In this document: piece by piece, positions 1 through 7,586 of the stretch
Numbering within the stretch: position 1 is the first letter of the stretch
Layout of the letters: every line of letters begins with the position of its first letter
NCBI GenBank assembly: GCA_023475105.1
Contig: JAMCWJ010000078.1
Span: 1 to 44,365, forward strand
Reading direction: 5' to 3'
DNA: 44,365 nucleotides
DNA from: Nitrospirota bacterium
Lineage (GTDB): Bacteria; Nitrospirota; Thermodesulfovibrionia; Thermodesulfovibrionales; UBA9159
Made by a program: the position numbers and the translations under genes
The notes under the pieces: generated by a model
Database searches by the model: none
Seen by the model: the letters and a program-made list of their open reading frames with translations, nothing else
Told to the model about the DNA's origin: nothing

Positions 1-160
1 AGACCCCACAGACTTCCCTCCCGACAACTGGTTCTTCTCAGTAACCCGTGTTCAAACTATAGCAATAAATGGTGCTTATTGTCCATAAGATGGTTAAACG
101 GGAGGATGGCTGCGCTGGTCCGGCTCCTCCCCTCAATTCCGAACATCCCGCAACCGTTTT

Positions 161-169
161 TGGTATAAT
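161..169 (+). promoter_or_regulatory. Extended -10 promoter for acyP, near-leaderless
   Basis: The bases read TGGTATAAT, a TGn motif joined to a perfect -10 hexamer (164-169). Only six bases separate it from the ATG at 176, so transcription would begin at or next to the start codon. There is no good -35 hexamer 16-18 bases upstream, as is usual for extended -10 promoters, and no ribosome binding site could fit in the transcript. The same TGGTATAAT string precedes other genes in this window. Confidence 0.5.
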
Positions 170-175
170 CACTTT

Positions 176-457
176 ATGCAGCTTGCCAGGGCGCATTTGA
201 TCATTATGGGGAGGGTACAAGGGGTCTTTTACCGGGCCTTCGCCCGGGACATCGCAAGCCAGCTCGGCCTCAGGGGCTGGGTGAGAAACCTTCCCGACGG
301 CAGCGTCGAGGCCCTTTTCGAGGGACCGAAGGAAGACGTCGAAATGGCGATCCGGCACTGTTATACCGGCCCTCCCGGCGCGCACGTCAATGAGATCGAA
401 ACGGACTGGCAGGACTATCGGGGAGACCAGAAGGGGTTCCAGATACGGTACTACTGA
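176..457 (+). CDS. acyP: Acylphosphatase
   Basis: A 93-residue acylphosphatase, the family's usual size. It hydrolyses the carboxyl-phosphate bond of acyl phosphates such as acetyl phosphate in the cytoplasm. The signature [11 protein letters not shown] (residues 12-22) holds the phosphate-binding loop and the catalytic Arg (R19). [17 protein letters not shown] (34-50) contains the conserved catalytic Asn (N38). One position differs from the commonest form (VFYR rather than VGFR), which is also seen in the family. The start at 176 gives the expected N-terminus directly before the first beta strand. It has no Shine-Dalgarno sequence but a -10 hexamer six bases upstream, so a leaderless message is plausible. 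The next gene starts about 60 bases downstream on the same strand. Confidence 0.93.
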   Translation: MQLARAHLIIMGRVQGVFYRAFARDIASQLGLRGWVRNLPDGSVEALFEGPKEDVEMAIRHCYTGPPGAHVNEIETDWQDYRGDQKGFQIRYY

Positions 458-518
458 TGATCTCAGACCTGTGCAGGAATTGAGAACGAAAGGCGTCAGA
501 GAGCGCAGGGGCTTTCCC

Positions 519-1295
519 GTGAGAACCTTGCCGTCCGCTGCCGGACTTATCGTGATTGCATCGTTTTTCTGCTTCGCGCCGTCTCTCTTTGCGTTTTCCG
601 ATCAGGATATAGCTTCTTATCAAAGGGAGATAAATGCGAAACCGCCTGGGGAGAGGATCGCCTTATGGGCCGAAAAATTCGTCGGCGTCCCTTACGACCC
701 CGACCCTCTCGGTGAGTATGTAACGAAAAGGGCGATCGTTGCGGACGATCATGTGGATTGCATGTATCTCACTTTCAGGGCTGTTGAACTCGCCATGAGC
801 AAGACCCCGGAAGAGGCAGTGCGCGTCGCGCTCGATAAGCGGTTCATAGACAAGGGTATAGTCGACAACGGTCTCGTGCTCAACTATGAGGACAGGTTTC
901 AGTACGGGGAAGACATGATCGACAGCGGAAAGTGGGGGAGGGAGATCACAGCCGATGTCGGGCCGGTCTCCTTCATACCCGGGACGAGAGGCAGGGAAAA
1001 GGTCGCCATGGTCTCCCGGCAGGCATTACTCGGGCAGCTGAAGGAAAACAAGCGGCAGCCTTTCAGGAGCGGGGATGTTGTCTTTTTCATCAAATCGCCT
1101 GAAAAGAGAGTATTCGATGAGGTCGTCGGCCATATCGGGATCGTAAAGGTCGAGGGCGGGACCCCTTACCTCATTCACGCCAGCGGTCGGAAACAGAACG
1201 GCGGTGAGGTGAGGAAGGTGCTGCTGTCCGATTATCTGAGTTCAATGCCCTTCGCAGGCATACGGGTCAGCAGGTTCCCTTTCCCTAACACTTGA
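519..1295 (+). CDS. Secreted NlpC/P60-like protein (DUF1460-type)
   Basis: A 258-residue exported protein resembling the DUF1460 / N-acetylmuramoyl-L-alanine amidase-like branch of the NlpC/P60 papain-like fold. The proposed GTG start at 519 puts a clean signal peptide at the N-terminus: a short basic start, a hydrophobic stretch (AAGLIVIASFFCF) and likely cleavage after SLFA. Upstream extension only adds polar sequence and would overlap acyP. A Cys sits in the motif VDCMYLTFRAVE, which matches the position of the family nucleophile, and a His in VGHIGIV followed by LIHAS matches the second catalytic segment. The likely role is cleavage or remodelling of peptidoglycan peptides in the periplasm; the exact substrate is not readable. 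Its last 11 bases overlap the convergent gene ending at 1285. Confidence 0.75.
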   Translation: MRTLPSAAGLIVIASFFCFAPSLFAFSDQDIASYQREINAKPPGERIALWAEKFVGVPYDPDPLGEYVTKRAIVADDHVDCMYLTFRAVELAMSKTPEEAVRVALDKRFIDKGIVDNGLVLNYEDRFQYGEDMIDSGKWGREITADVGPVSFIPGTRGREKVAMVSRQALLGQLKENKRQPFRSGDVVFFIKSPEKRVFDEVVGHIGIVKVEGGTPYLIHASGRKQNGGEVRKVLLSDYLSSMPFAGIRVSRFPFPNT

Positions 1296-1494
1296 TTTTC
1301 TTTATTATTCCGGGGAACTCCGTTTTAAACCCGGGGTGTATCCTTTCGAGAAAAATCTTCAGCCCCTTCATCTCGCGTCTTAGATCCTCCACGTCTTTCA
1401 GAGCCTCCCTCATTCCGTCCAGATCTTCCGTCAGCGTCGCCAGTTCCTTTTCGAGGAGGGCGATCTTTTCCGTCTGTCGCTTTTCTTCTTTCAT
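1285..1494 (-). CDS. Small coiled-coil protein, unknown function
   Basis: A 69-residue protein with no recognised family. Residues 1-48 are rich in Glu, Lys and Leu in heptad spacing (KIALLEKELATLTEDLDGM), which predicts a coiled coil. The C-terminus (HPGFKTEFPGIIKKIKC) is short and basic. A strong ribosome binding site, AGGGAGG, lies six bases before the ATG, which supports it as a real gene. It lies downstream of a 31-residue basic protein and the large activase on the same strand, and ends inside the last codons of the convergent secreted protein. Function is unknown; it could be an oligomerising or DNA/RNA-associated small protein, but nothing in the sequence decides this. Confidence 0.65.
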   Translation of the reverse strand: MKEEKRQTEKIALLEKELATLTEDLDGMREALKDVEDLRREMKGLKIFLERIHPGFKTEFPGIIKKIKC

Positions 1495-1533
1495 GTATGG
1501 CCTCCCTGCGTGCTGCAGGTATTCAAAGAGCTG

Positions 1534-1629
1534 TTATTTGTTCCGTCTCTGATGTTTGGTCTTCCGCAGAAGTTTTTTGTGCTTGTGTTTGCTCATTTTC
1601 TTCTTACGCCATTTTACAACGCTTCCCAC
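1534..1629 (-). CDS. bS22 / AURKAIP1-COX24-like small basic protein
   Basis: A 31-residue, very basic protein starting at GTG (1627-1629, minus strand). It begins MGSVVKWRKKKMSKHKHKK and ends KHQRRNK. This matches my memory of the bacterial AURKAIP1/COX24 family, whose best known members are mycobacterial bS22 of the small ribosomal subunit (begins MGSVIKKRRKRM) and mitochondrial mS38. A textbook ribosome binding site, AAGGAGGTGA, stands about seven bases before the start. It is likely a ribosome-associated protein of the 30S subunit; that is inference from the family. Genes this short are commonly missed. It lies between the giant activase (upstream) and the small coiled-coil gene (downstream), all on the minus strand. 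Confidence 0.82.
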   Translation of the reverse strand: MGSVVKWRKKKMSKHKHKKLLRKTKHQRRNK

Positions 1630-1713
1630 ACACTCACCTCCTTCGTCTTAGATTGAGACAAAGGAAACGAAAAGAAGAAAGACCCGTACCTCCCGACTTC
1701 CCGTTTCCCGATA

Positions 1714-4700
1714 CTATTCAGCGACCGCTCTTCTGCTGCATTCAGCGGCCTGATTCATGAAGGCCTCAAGCTGTATCTCCAGTGTCGGAGACTCTGTGCC
1801 GTCATAGGGCATACTGAGGCACGGAATTTCAAAGTCCCTGCTCAGACCGTGCATCAGCGTGGTAACGACAGTTCCCGGCATGCACCCGAAAGGCATGGCA
1901 TTGATGATGCCTGATGCACCCCTCCGGATGAGGTCGATACTCTTGCCTATGCTCAGGATCGCCTCCCCCTCGAACGAATCGTGCAGATAGGGAGAAGCCT
2001 TCTTCAGTATCTCTTTTGTTTCGGGTTCCCTTAGTGTCCTGAGGAACCCTTCAAAATACTTTGAAAACCTGTGCTCTATCCTCTTCTGGAAGAAGGTCTT
2101 CAACAGAACTTCAATCATAGCAGACCTGTCCTTTTTAATCAAGGCCTTTCTGACCGCCATGAGGTTAACGTAATAAATCCACTCTTCGACCGGGGCGCGC
2201 CATACCTCTCCGCCGAGGGCTTCGACCTTTCTTGCGAGATCCTCATTCGAAAACGTGTGGCTCCTCACAAAAATCTCGCCCACGATTCCTATGACGGGTT
2301 TTCTCTCAGCGCGCCGGGCAAGGGCCTCGAAGTCCTTTCTCATATTGGCAAGGACCGTCTCCGTCTTCCCGTCGGCCCCCCTCAGGGAGGCATAGAGCCT
2401 TCCGAGGTAATCCAGGTAGAGGACATCGGCTGCGCCTTTTTCTTTTTCGTACGGCCTCGTCTCGTGCAGACATTTTTCGAGCAACTCGTATGCAATGACG
2501 CCCCTCCACGCGTGTGCGGAAAAGTCCTTGCCGACGATGCCGAGGTCCTTGTAAAAATGCGCATCCTGATTGGGAGACAATATCGGAACATCCCGGTATC
2601 CCAGTTCGTCGAGGATCATCCTGTGGAGGACATTGTATTGGCCGAATCTGCATGGCCCTGTGCCGGAGGGCATGAAGAATGCCGAGTTGCCGGGCCTGAA
2701 GCCGGGGGAGAGGGCTTTCTTCAGCATATCTCCCGTCGTGACCGTGCAGGGGTAGCATTCCTTGCCCGAGACATAACGCTTTCCTATATCCACCGCGTCT
2801 TTATCGGATTCCGGAAGGACCTCCGAAGAGGAACCGCATCTCTCGAATGCGGCCGCGATCGCAAAGGCATGGCTTGCCATATAGGGCACAAAGACCGTCC
2901 GCCTTTCGCGCTCAGAACCGATGAAAGGCCGTGCTGTGGACAGGGCAGCTTCCTCTGTCTTTCCGCTTCGGTTCTTCCCGCTTTTTCTGTGTGCAATGCT
3001 GTCCAGGAATGCCTCGCACCGGGTGATCGCGCCCGCATCGGCGCTGTGTTCGTCGATTTCTATCTGGAGGAAGGGCTTGCCTTGCATCTCTTCCTTGAAA
3101 TACTTGAGGATAAAGGAATCGGGTCCGCAGGAGAAATTGCCGATGTAGAGAGCGTAGAGATGCGGATGCTGCCGGATATGCCGCGCGGCCTTCAGTATCT
3201 TCTGCCCCGATTTCCAGTACATGTTCGGCCAGGTGTCGTCTATCTTCAAGTCCATGGCAGGAATAAAGTCCATGGGGAGGGCCAGGACCCCGAGGTCCGA
3301 GAGTTTCCTGGGGATATTGAGGTTCATACCCTTGTCGAAGGCGTTGTAAGACCTTCCGATAATGACAACGGTCTTACCACCGACATGAGGAAGCAACTCC
3401 GCGCCCTTTGCTTTCAGGGACTCTGAAAAGGCTTCTTGCGCCTTCCCGGCAGCCTCCAACGCCTTTTTCACGGCGCCGCGCTTTATCCCGAAAGGCTTGA
3501 ACGCACGGACTATCTCTTTTTCGAGTCCGCCTGCCCTCAGATTCACGACGGGTGCGATGATGCGCGCCTCGGGGTGCGCCACTCTCGCTGCATAGGGGAT
3601 CGTCTGGGTCAGGGGACAGGCGTATCCCCTTTCGAACTCCTCCTCCGCGGTATTCATGTTGATGAAACTCGGGATGAGGAGGGTATCGATTCCCTTGCCG
3701 ATGAGGTGCTTTATGTGGCCATGGGCGACCTTGACGGGGAAGCACGTGTCGGCGAGAACGCTTTCCGCTCCCGTAGCGATGATCTCCCTGTTCGTCCTGG
3801 GAGAGACTTCGACGTCGAAGCCCAATTCCCGGAGGATTGTTGTCCAGAAAGGGAGGTAGTCATGGAAGAAGAAGATGTAGGGGATGCCGATCTTGCCGAA
3901 GCGGCCCGCAGAGCGGGCGGAGAGATTCGCTTTGCGCTCTTCATAGTCCTTCCAGAGCATCTCCTCTCTGAAGGCGAAAAGATCGGGAAGCGCAGAAGGC
4001 ACTCTGTTCTTTTTCACGTCATATTTTTCGCACCTTCCGCCGTAAAAGAGAACGTCTTCCTCTCCCGCGATCTTTACCCTGTTTATTTCACATACGTTGG
4101 GGCACCCCTTGCATTCAAACGACGAAACTTCATAGGACCGCCGGGAGAGCTCGAAGCCCTTGAATCCGGTGAGAAAAGGGGGGTGAGGAGAAATGCATTG
4201 TTCAGACGCGTGCTCCGAGGCCTGCGGTCCGCTCGCGCCTCCCATATGTCTCATGGCGATCAACGCCATTCCGATAGCACCGGTAACGTCGTGGTGCGGC
4301 GGAACAATCATCTTCTTGTCGAGATACTTTTCGAAGGCCGCGACGACCGATTTATTGAACGCCACCCCTCCCTGAAAAAATATGTGTTCACCGACAGGCT
4401 TTCCCGCGACGACCTTGGTGATGTAGTTCTGGACTATCGAGTATGCGAGTCCCGCGAGGAGATCATCCCTGTCCGCGCCCCTCTGGAGGTTTGCCATGAG
4501 AGAGTTCTCCATGAAGACGGTGCATCGCTCTCCGAGCCGGCACGGACTGTCCGAGGAAAAAGCGCAGTCCGCAAACTCGCCCTTCACGGAGATGTTCAGC
4601 TTTTCGGCCTGTTCTTCGAGGAACGAACCAGTGCCCGCGGCGCAGGCCTTGTTCATCTCGAAGTCGACGATCACGCCGTCCCGCAGGGATATATACTTGG

Positions 4701-6006
4701 AATCCTGGCCCCCGATCTCGAATATGGTGTCGACCCTTTCGTCGATGAAAGCCGCGGCAGTCGCCTGGGCGGTTATCTCGTTTTTCACGATGTCGGCCCC
4801 GACGTAATCGGCGATCATGTACCTGCCCGAACCGGTCGTCCCGACCCCCCTGATTTCGACCCGTTCGCCCACCTCTTCCCCGATTTCCCTGAGGCCTTGA
4901 TTTACCGCATCGATAGGCCTCCCCGCGGTCATCAGGTAGCGCTTTGCTAGCAGCCTGCCCTTTTCGTCGATCACCGCCAGATTTGTACTGATCGAGCCGA
5001 TATCGATGCCCAGATACGCTTGTGCCGGTGACGCGTGACTTGTGATGAACGACGGGCGATCCGGCTCTCCGCCGGACATGTTGTGTGCTACGGATGACGC
5101 GTCGCGGTCTTTGGGGTGCCTTTCAAAAAAATCGTCGCCTTCAGACACAAGGGGTTTATATCCGTATTCGGAGAACCGGGTCGACTCGATATATGACCTC
5201 AGTTTTTCGAGATCGAACCTCGCGATAGTCCCTTCGTCCCTGTTCTTCATCGCTGCACCGATGGCGCCCATCAGCGCAAAGTCGGCGGGAACAAAAACGG
5301 CGCTAAATCCGAAGATTTCCCTGAAGGCCCTGACCATCCCCTGGTTTGCCGCCACCCCGCCATGGAACGACACCGGCTCCTCTATCGTCCTGCCCCGCAC
5401 AATGGCACCCCTGAAGTTTCTCGCCACCGCAAAACAGAGACCCGCGACGATATCTTCCACCGGCGTTGCGATCTGCTGGAGGTGTATCATATCGGACTTC
5501 GCAAAGACGCTGCACCGCCCCGCGATGCGCGAAGGTTTCGACCTCAGAGCAAGTTCGCTGAATTCCTCGATGGAGAGTCTCAGTCGTTCTGCCTGCTGGT
5601 CCAGGAACGAACCCGTTCCGGCGGCGCATACCGAATTCATCGAGAAGTCCCCGATGCCGTTTCTGCCGAGGAGGATGAGCTTCGAATCTTCGCCGCCCAG
5701 TTCTATTATCGTCCTGATATGGGGGAAGAGCTTCCTCGTGGCGTAGGTCTGGGCGACGAGTTCGTTCGTAAATCCGACGCCGAGTTCAGCCGCGATCAGC
5801 CTGCCCGAAGAGCCCGTAACGGACAGGGAAAAGTCCTTGTCGCAGGCAGTGCTCGCGGCTCCGACCGCCTTTTCGAGAAGCTCGAGAGCCGTCTTCAGCG
5901 GATGTCCCTTGTGCCGGCTGTAATACCCCTCGCGCTTGTTGCCGGCTTCATCGAGCAAAACGACCTTCACGCTGACAGAACCTGCATCGAGACCGATCGA
6001 TATCAT
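1714..6006 (-). CDS. Giant CoA-dehydratase activase fusion (BadF/HgdC type)
   Basis: A 1430-residue protein fusing two activase ATPase domains to a dehydratase-like part. Domain 1 (about residues 1-260) and domain 2 (about 330-590) are ASKHA-fold ATPases of the BadF/BadG/BcrA/BcrD family. Each has the phosphate loop (DAGSVSVK; DIGSISTN), a GGEDSK/GGQDSK motif and the Cys of CAAGTGSFL (C127, C455), plus a second Cys (C165, C495) that in HgdC-type activases joins in binding a 4Fe-4S cluster. Residues about 632-659 hold a Cys cluster (CKGCPNVC plus one more). From about 703 comes a DUF2229 region (GIPYIFFFHDYLPFW), followed by an HgdB/C-like region to the end. Such proteins use ATP to drive an electron into a 2-hydroxyacyl-CoA dehydratase-type partner, but the substrate of this long form is not known. 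The start has GGGGAGG five bases upstream. Confidence 0.88.
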   Translation of the reverse strand: MISIGLDAGSVSVKVVLLDEAGNKREGYYSRHKGHPLKTALELLEKAVGAASTACDKDFSLSVTGSSGRLIAAELGVGFTNELVAQTYATRKLFPHIRTIIELGGEDSKLILLGRNGIGDFSMNSVCAAGTGSFLDQQAERLRLSIEEFSELALRSKPSRIAGRCSVFAKSDMIHLQQIATPVEDIVAGLCFAVARNFRGAIVRGRTIEEPVSFHGGVAANQGMVRAFREIFGFSAVFVPADFALMGAIGAAMKNRDEGTIARFDLEKLRSYIESTRFSEYGYKPLVSEGDDFFERHPKDRDASSVAHNMSGGEPDRPSFITSHASPAQAYLGIDIGSISTNLAVIDEKGRLLAKRYLMTAGRPIDAVNQGLREIGEEVGERVEIRGVGTTGSGRYMIADYVGADIVKNEITAQATAAAFIDERVDTIFEIGGQDSKYISLRDGVIVDFEMNKACAAGTGSFLEEQAEKLNISVKGEFADCAFSSDSPCRLGERCTVFMENSLMANLQRGADRDDLLAGLAYSIVQNYITKVVAGKPVGEHIFFQGGVAFNKSVVAAFEKYLDKKMIVPPHHDVTGAIGMALIAMRHMGGASGPQASEHASEQCISPHPPFLTGFKGFELSRRSYEVSSFECKGCPNVCEINRVKIAGEEDVLFYGGRCEKYDVKKNRVPSALPDLFAFREEMLWKDYEERKANLSARSAGRFGKIGIPYIFFFHDYLPFWTTILRELGFDVEVSPRTNREIIATGAESVLADTCFPVKVAHGHIKHLIGKGIDTLLIPSFINMNTAEEEFERGYACPLTQTIPYAARVAHPEARIIAPVVNLRAGGLEKEIVRAFKPFGIKRGAVKKALEAAGKAQEAFSESLKAKGAELLPHVGGKTVVIIGRSYNAFDKGMNLNIPRKLSDLGVLALPMDFIPAMDLKIDDTWPNMYWKSGQKILKAARHIRQHPHLYALYIGNFSCGPDSFILKYFKEEMQGKPFLQIEIDEHSADAGAITRCEAFLDSIAHRKSGKNRSGKTEEAALSTARPFIGSERERRTVFVPYMASHAFAIAAAFERCGSSSEVLPESDKDAVDIGKRYVSGKECYPCTVTTGDMLKKALSPGFRPGNSAFFMPSGTGPCRFGQYNVLHRMILDELGYRDVPILSPNQDAHFYKDLGIVGKDFSAHAWRGVIAYELLEKCLHETRPYEKEKGAADVLYLDYLGRLYASLRGADGKTETVLANMRKDFEALARRAERKPVIGIVGEIFVRSHTFSNEDLARKVEALGGEVWRAPVEEWIYYVNLMAVRKALIKKDRSAMIEVLLKTFFQKRIEHRFSKYFEGFLRTLREPETKEILKKASPYLHDSFEGEAILSIGKSIDLIRRGASGIINAMPFGCMPGTVVTTLMHGLSRDFEIPCLSMPYDGTESPTLEIQLEAFMNQAAECSRRAVAE

Positions 6007-6050
6007 TGGTCCTCCCCTACATGCCCTTGGTCTACAGTCTTTTCGTCATA

Positions 6051-6059
6051 ATTTTATCA
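6051..6059 (-). promoter_or_regulatory. Extended -10 promoter for the activase gene
   Basis: On the minus strand the bases read TGATAAAAT, a TGn extension joined to a TAAAAT -10 hexamer, about 45 bases before the activase ATG at 6006. No convincing -35 hexamer is seen. The remaining leader carries the gene's GGGGAGG ribosome binding site. Confidence 0.35.
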
Positions 6060-6215
6060 TATTGGGAGGAAACAGTGAACAGGAAACACGGGCGAGCGGG
6101 AAGAGAGGCGCGGGGCAAGGCTCTGAGGGACGATGCATTCCCTGTTGTTCACTTTTTCCCCTTTCTTGTGCTACTCTGAAGAAAGGGCCGCTGTCAGTCC
6201 GGAGGAGGAGTCTCA

Positions 6216-6419
6216 GTGGAATGCATTAAAGAAGTGAACAGGAAATACTGCACCTGCACGTATGCTTCCTGCGAGAGGAAGCATCGCTGCTGCGAGTGCC
6301 TTCATTATCACAGAAAACAGGGCGAACTTCCGGCGTGTTTTTTCACGAAAGAGTACGAAAGGACCTATGACCGCTCCATCGAAAACTTTCTGAAGATGCA
6401 TGACTCGAAGTCGTCTTGA
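6216..6419 (+). CDS. Cys-rich small protein (DUF6485-like)
   Basis: A 67-residue protein starting at GTG with GGAGGAGG about seven bases upstream. Six Cys lie in the first half in the order CTCTYASC then RCCEC, with a further Cys in LPACFF. The pattern CTC..C...CCEC and the block YHRKQGELPACFF followed by YERTYDRSIENF match a family of short cytoplasmic proteins known only as a domain of unknown function (DUF6485, from memory). The Cys spacing suggests a zinc or Fe-S site. It stands alone between the divergent activase gene and the prenyltransferase region. Function unknown. Confidence 0.75.
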   Translation: MECIKEVNRKYCTCTYASCERKHRCCECLHYHRKQGELPACFFTKEYERTYDRSIENFLKMHDSKSS

Positions 6420-6448
6420 GATCCTTGTTTCCGGGCGGCTTCCGACGA

Positions 6449-6547
6449 ATGTCGACCGCAATGAACGCTCTCGATATTTATAAGCCCCTGCCCGGGACAA
6501 ACTGCGAAGGGCTTGTCCATACGGCAACAAAGATGAGGCAGCCATGA
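6449..6547 (+). pseudogene. Possible remnant of an ACS-gamma-type Fe-S domain
   Basis: A 32-codon reading frame beginning MSTAMNALDIYKPLPGTNC and ending ATKMRQP. Both ends, in one frame, resemble the N-terminal 4Fe-4S domain of the CODH/acetyl-CoA synthase gamma (corrinoid Fe-S) protein and relatives, of the form ALDIYKLLPKTNCxxCGxPTCxAFAxK. The middle, where three more Cys should be, is shortened, leaving a single Cys. Its stop codon overlaps the ATG of the next gene (6544) in an ATGA arrangement. It may be a decayed domain, a short translated leader for the prenyltransferase, or chance. No good ribosome binding site is seen. Confidence 0.33.
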
Positions 6548-7458
6548 AGGGACAGGATCGCCTGGAACAGAAGAGAATCGTGCCCCCCGTGCTGAGGAAC
6601 CTCGGGGAGAAAGCGGTCCTCTATCTGAGGATGATAAAGTTTTCCCATTCCGTATTCGCGCTGCCTTTTGCCCTGACCTCCGCCCTGATCGCGGCGCAGG
6701 GAATTCCGGAGGGAAGAATCCTGTTTTGGATCGTGATCGCGATGGTCTCCGCCCGGTCGACCGCGATGGGATTGAACAGGATAATCGACAGGAAGATAGA
6801 CAAGGAAAACCCGAGAACCGCGGCGCGTGAAATTCCGGCGGGACGGATCAAGGTCTCAGAGACGCTGTTGTTCGTCGGGATTGCGGTTGCCGCGTTCCTT
6901 CTGTCGGCCCACATGCTGAACCCGCTCTGTTTCAAGCTCTCAGGGGTGGCGCTCTTTTTCGTGTTTCTCTATTCTTTCACAAAGAGATTCACCTGGGCCT
7001 CTCATTTCGTACTCGGCGTCACGATCTCCGGCGCTCCTCTGGGCGCATGGATCGCCGTCACCGGGGGCTTCGACGCCAGAATAGCCCTTCTCGGTTTGGC
7101 GATTGTCTTCTGGCTTGCCGGGTTCGATATCCTCTACGCCTTTCAGGATGTGGAATTCGACAGGAGGTATGGCCTCTATTCCCTGCCGGCGAGATTCGGG
7201 ATCGCGAAAGCGCTCCGGATCTCGCGCGCCTGTCATCTCACGACCTGGGTGCTCTTTCTCATGACGGGAATTCTTTTCGCGGTGACGTTCCCCTTTTACG
7301 TGGGGCTCGGCATCGCCGCGCTCCTTCTCCTTTACGAACATTCGCTGGTGAAACCCGGTGATCTCCGCAGGCTGAACAAGGCCTTTTTCGATATGAACGG
7401 GTATATCAGCGTCACGGTTTTCTTCTTTACACTCCTCTCCTATCTTCTCCCGGTCTGA
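6544..7458 (+). CDS. UbiA-family prenyltransferase (MqnP-like)
   Basis: A 304-residue integral membrane prenyltransferase of the UbiA superfamily, which joins a polyprenyl diphosphate to an aromatic acceptor. The first Asp-rich motif is NRIIDRKIDKENPRTAAREI (about residues 79-98), and the second is FQDVEFDRRYGLYSLPARFG (about 201-220). Both coordinate Mg2+ and the diphosphate. About eight hydrophobic segments are visible from residue 28 onward. Length and the motif form fit the UbiA-like branch used for menaquinone synthesis by the futalosine route (MqnP) as well as 4-hydroxybenzoate prenyltransferases; I cannot choose firmly. No other quinone genes are nearby. An internal start at MIKFSHS (about residue 29) is possible, as the first 28 residues are polar. 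The gene converges on the hydrogenase operon. Confidence 0.87.
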   Translation: MKGQDRLEQKRIVPPVLRNLGEKAVLYLRMIKFSHSVFALPFALTSALIAAQGIPEGRILFWIVIAMVSARSTAMGLNRIIDRKIDKENPRTAAREIPAGRIKVSETLLFVGIAVAAFLLSAHMLNPLCFKLSGVALFFVFLYSFTKRFTWASHFVLGVTISGAPLGAWIAVTGGFDARIALLGLAIVFWLAGFDILYAFQDVEFDRRYGLYSLPARFGIAKALRISRACHLTTWVLFLMTGILFAVTFPFYVGLGIAALLLLYEHSLVKPGDLRRLNKAFFDMNGYISVTVFFFTLLSYLLPV

Positions 7459-7586
7459 CCTCCGCGGGACTGCCGGGAAAAGCGAAGCAACTGATGGAGG
7501 AGGTCAGGAAGTTCATGTGCTGAACTGCATAGGCCGACAGACCCTGCACACTCTGAACGTTCTGCAGGGACGGGAGAGGGTGCGCC

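Noticed and set aside
1-175. Minus-strand frame of 115 codons overlapping acyP (38-385)
   Set aside because: It is the antisense of acylphosphatase plus non-coding sequence, without a ribosome binding site or domain.
3436-4950. 504-codon open frame on the plus strand inside the activase gene
   Set aside because: It is antisense to a recognised 1430-residue protein; its translation is Arg/Asp/Gly-rich without domains, as expected for the complement of a GC-rich gene. The same holds for the frame at 2071-3426.
6075-6179. 34-codon frame with GTG start and GGGAGG upstream
   Set aside because: The ribosome binding site is good, but the product is low-complexity basic sequence with a hydrophobic tail and no known relatives; the stretch more likely holds promoters of the flanking genes.
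7542-7569. Hairpin CCCTGCA / TGCAGGG between the convergent prenyltransferase and hydA genes
   Set aside because: The loop is 14 bases and no T run follows on either strand, so I do not call it a terminator.
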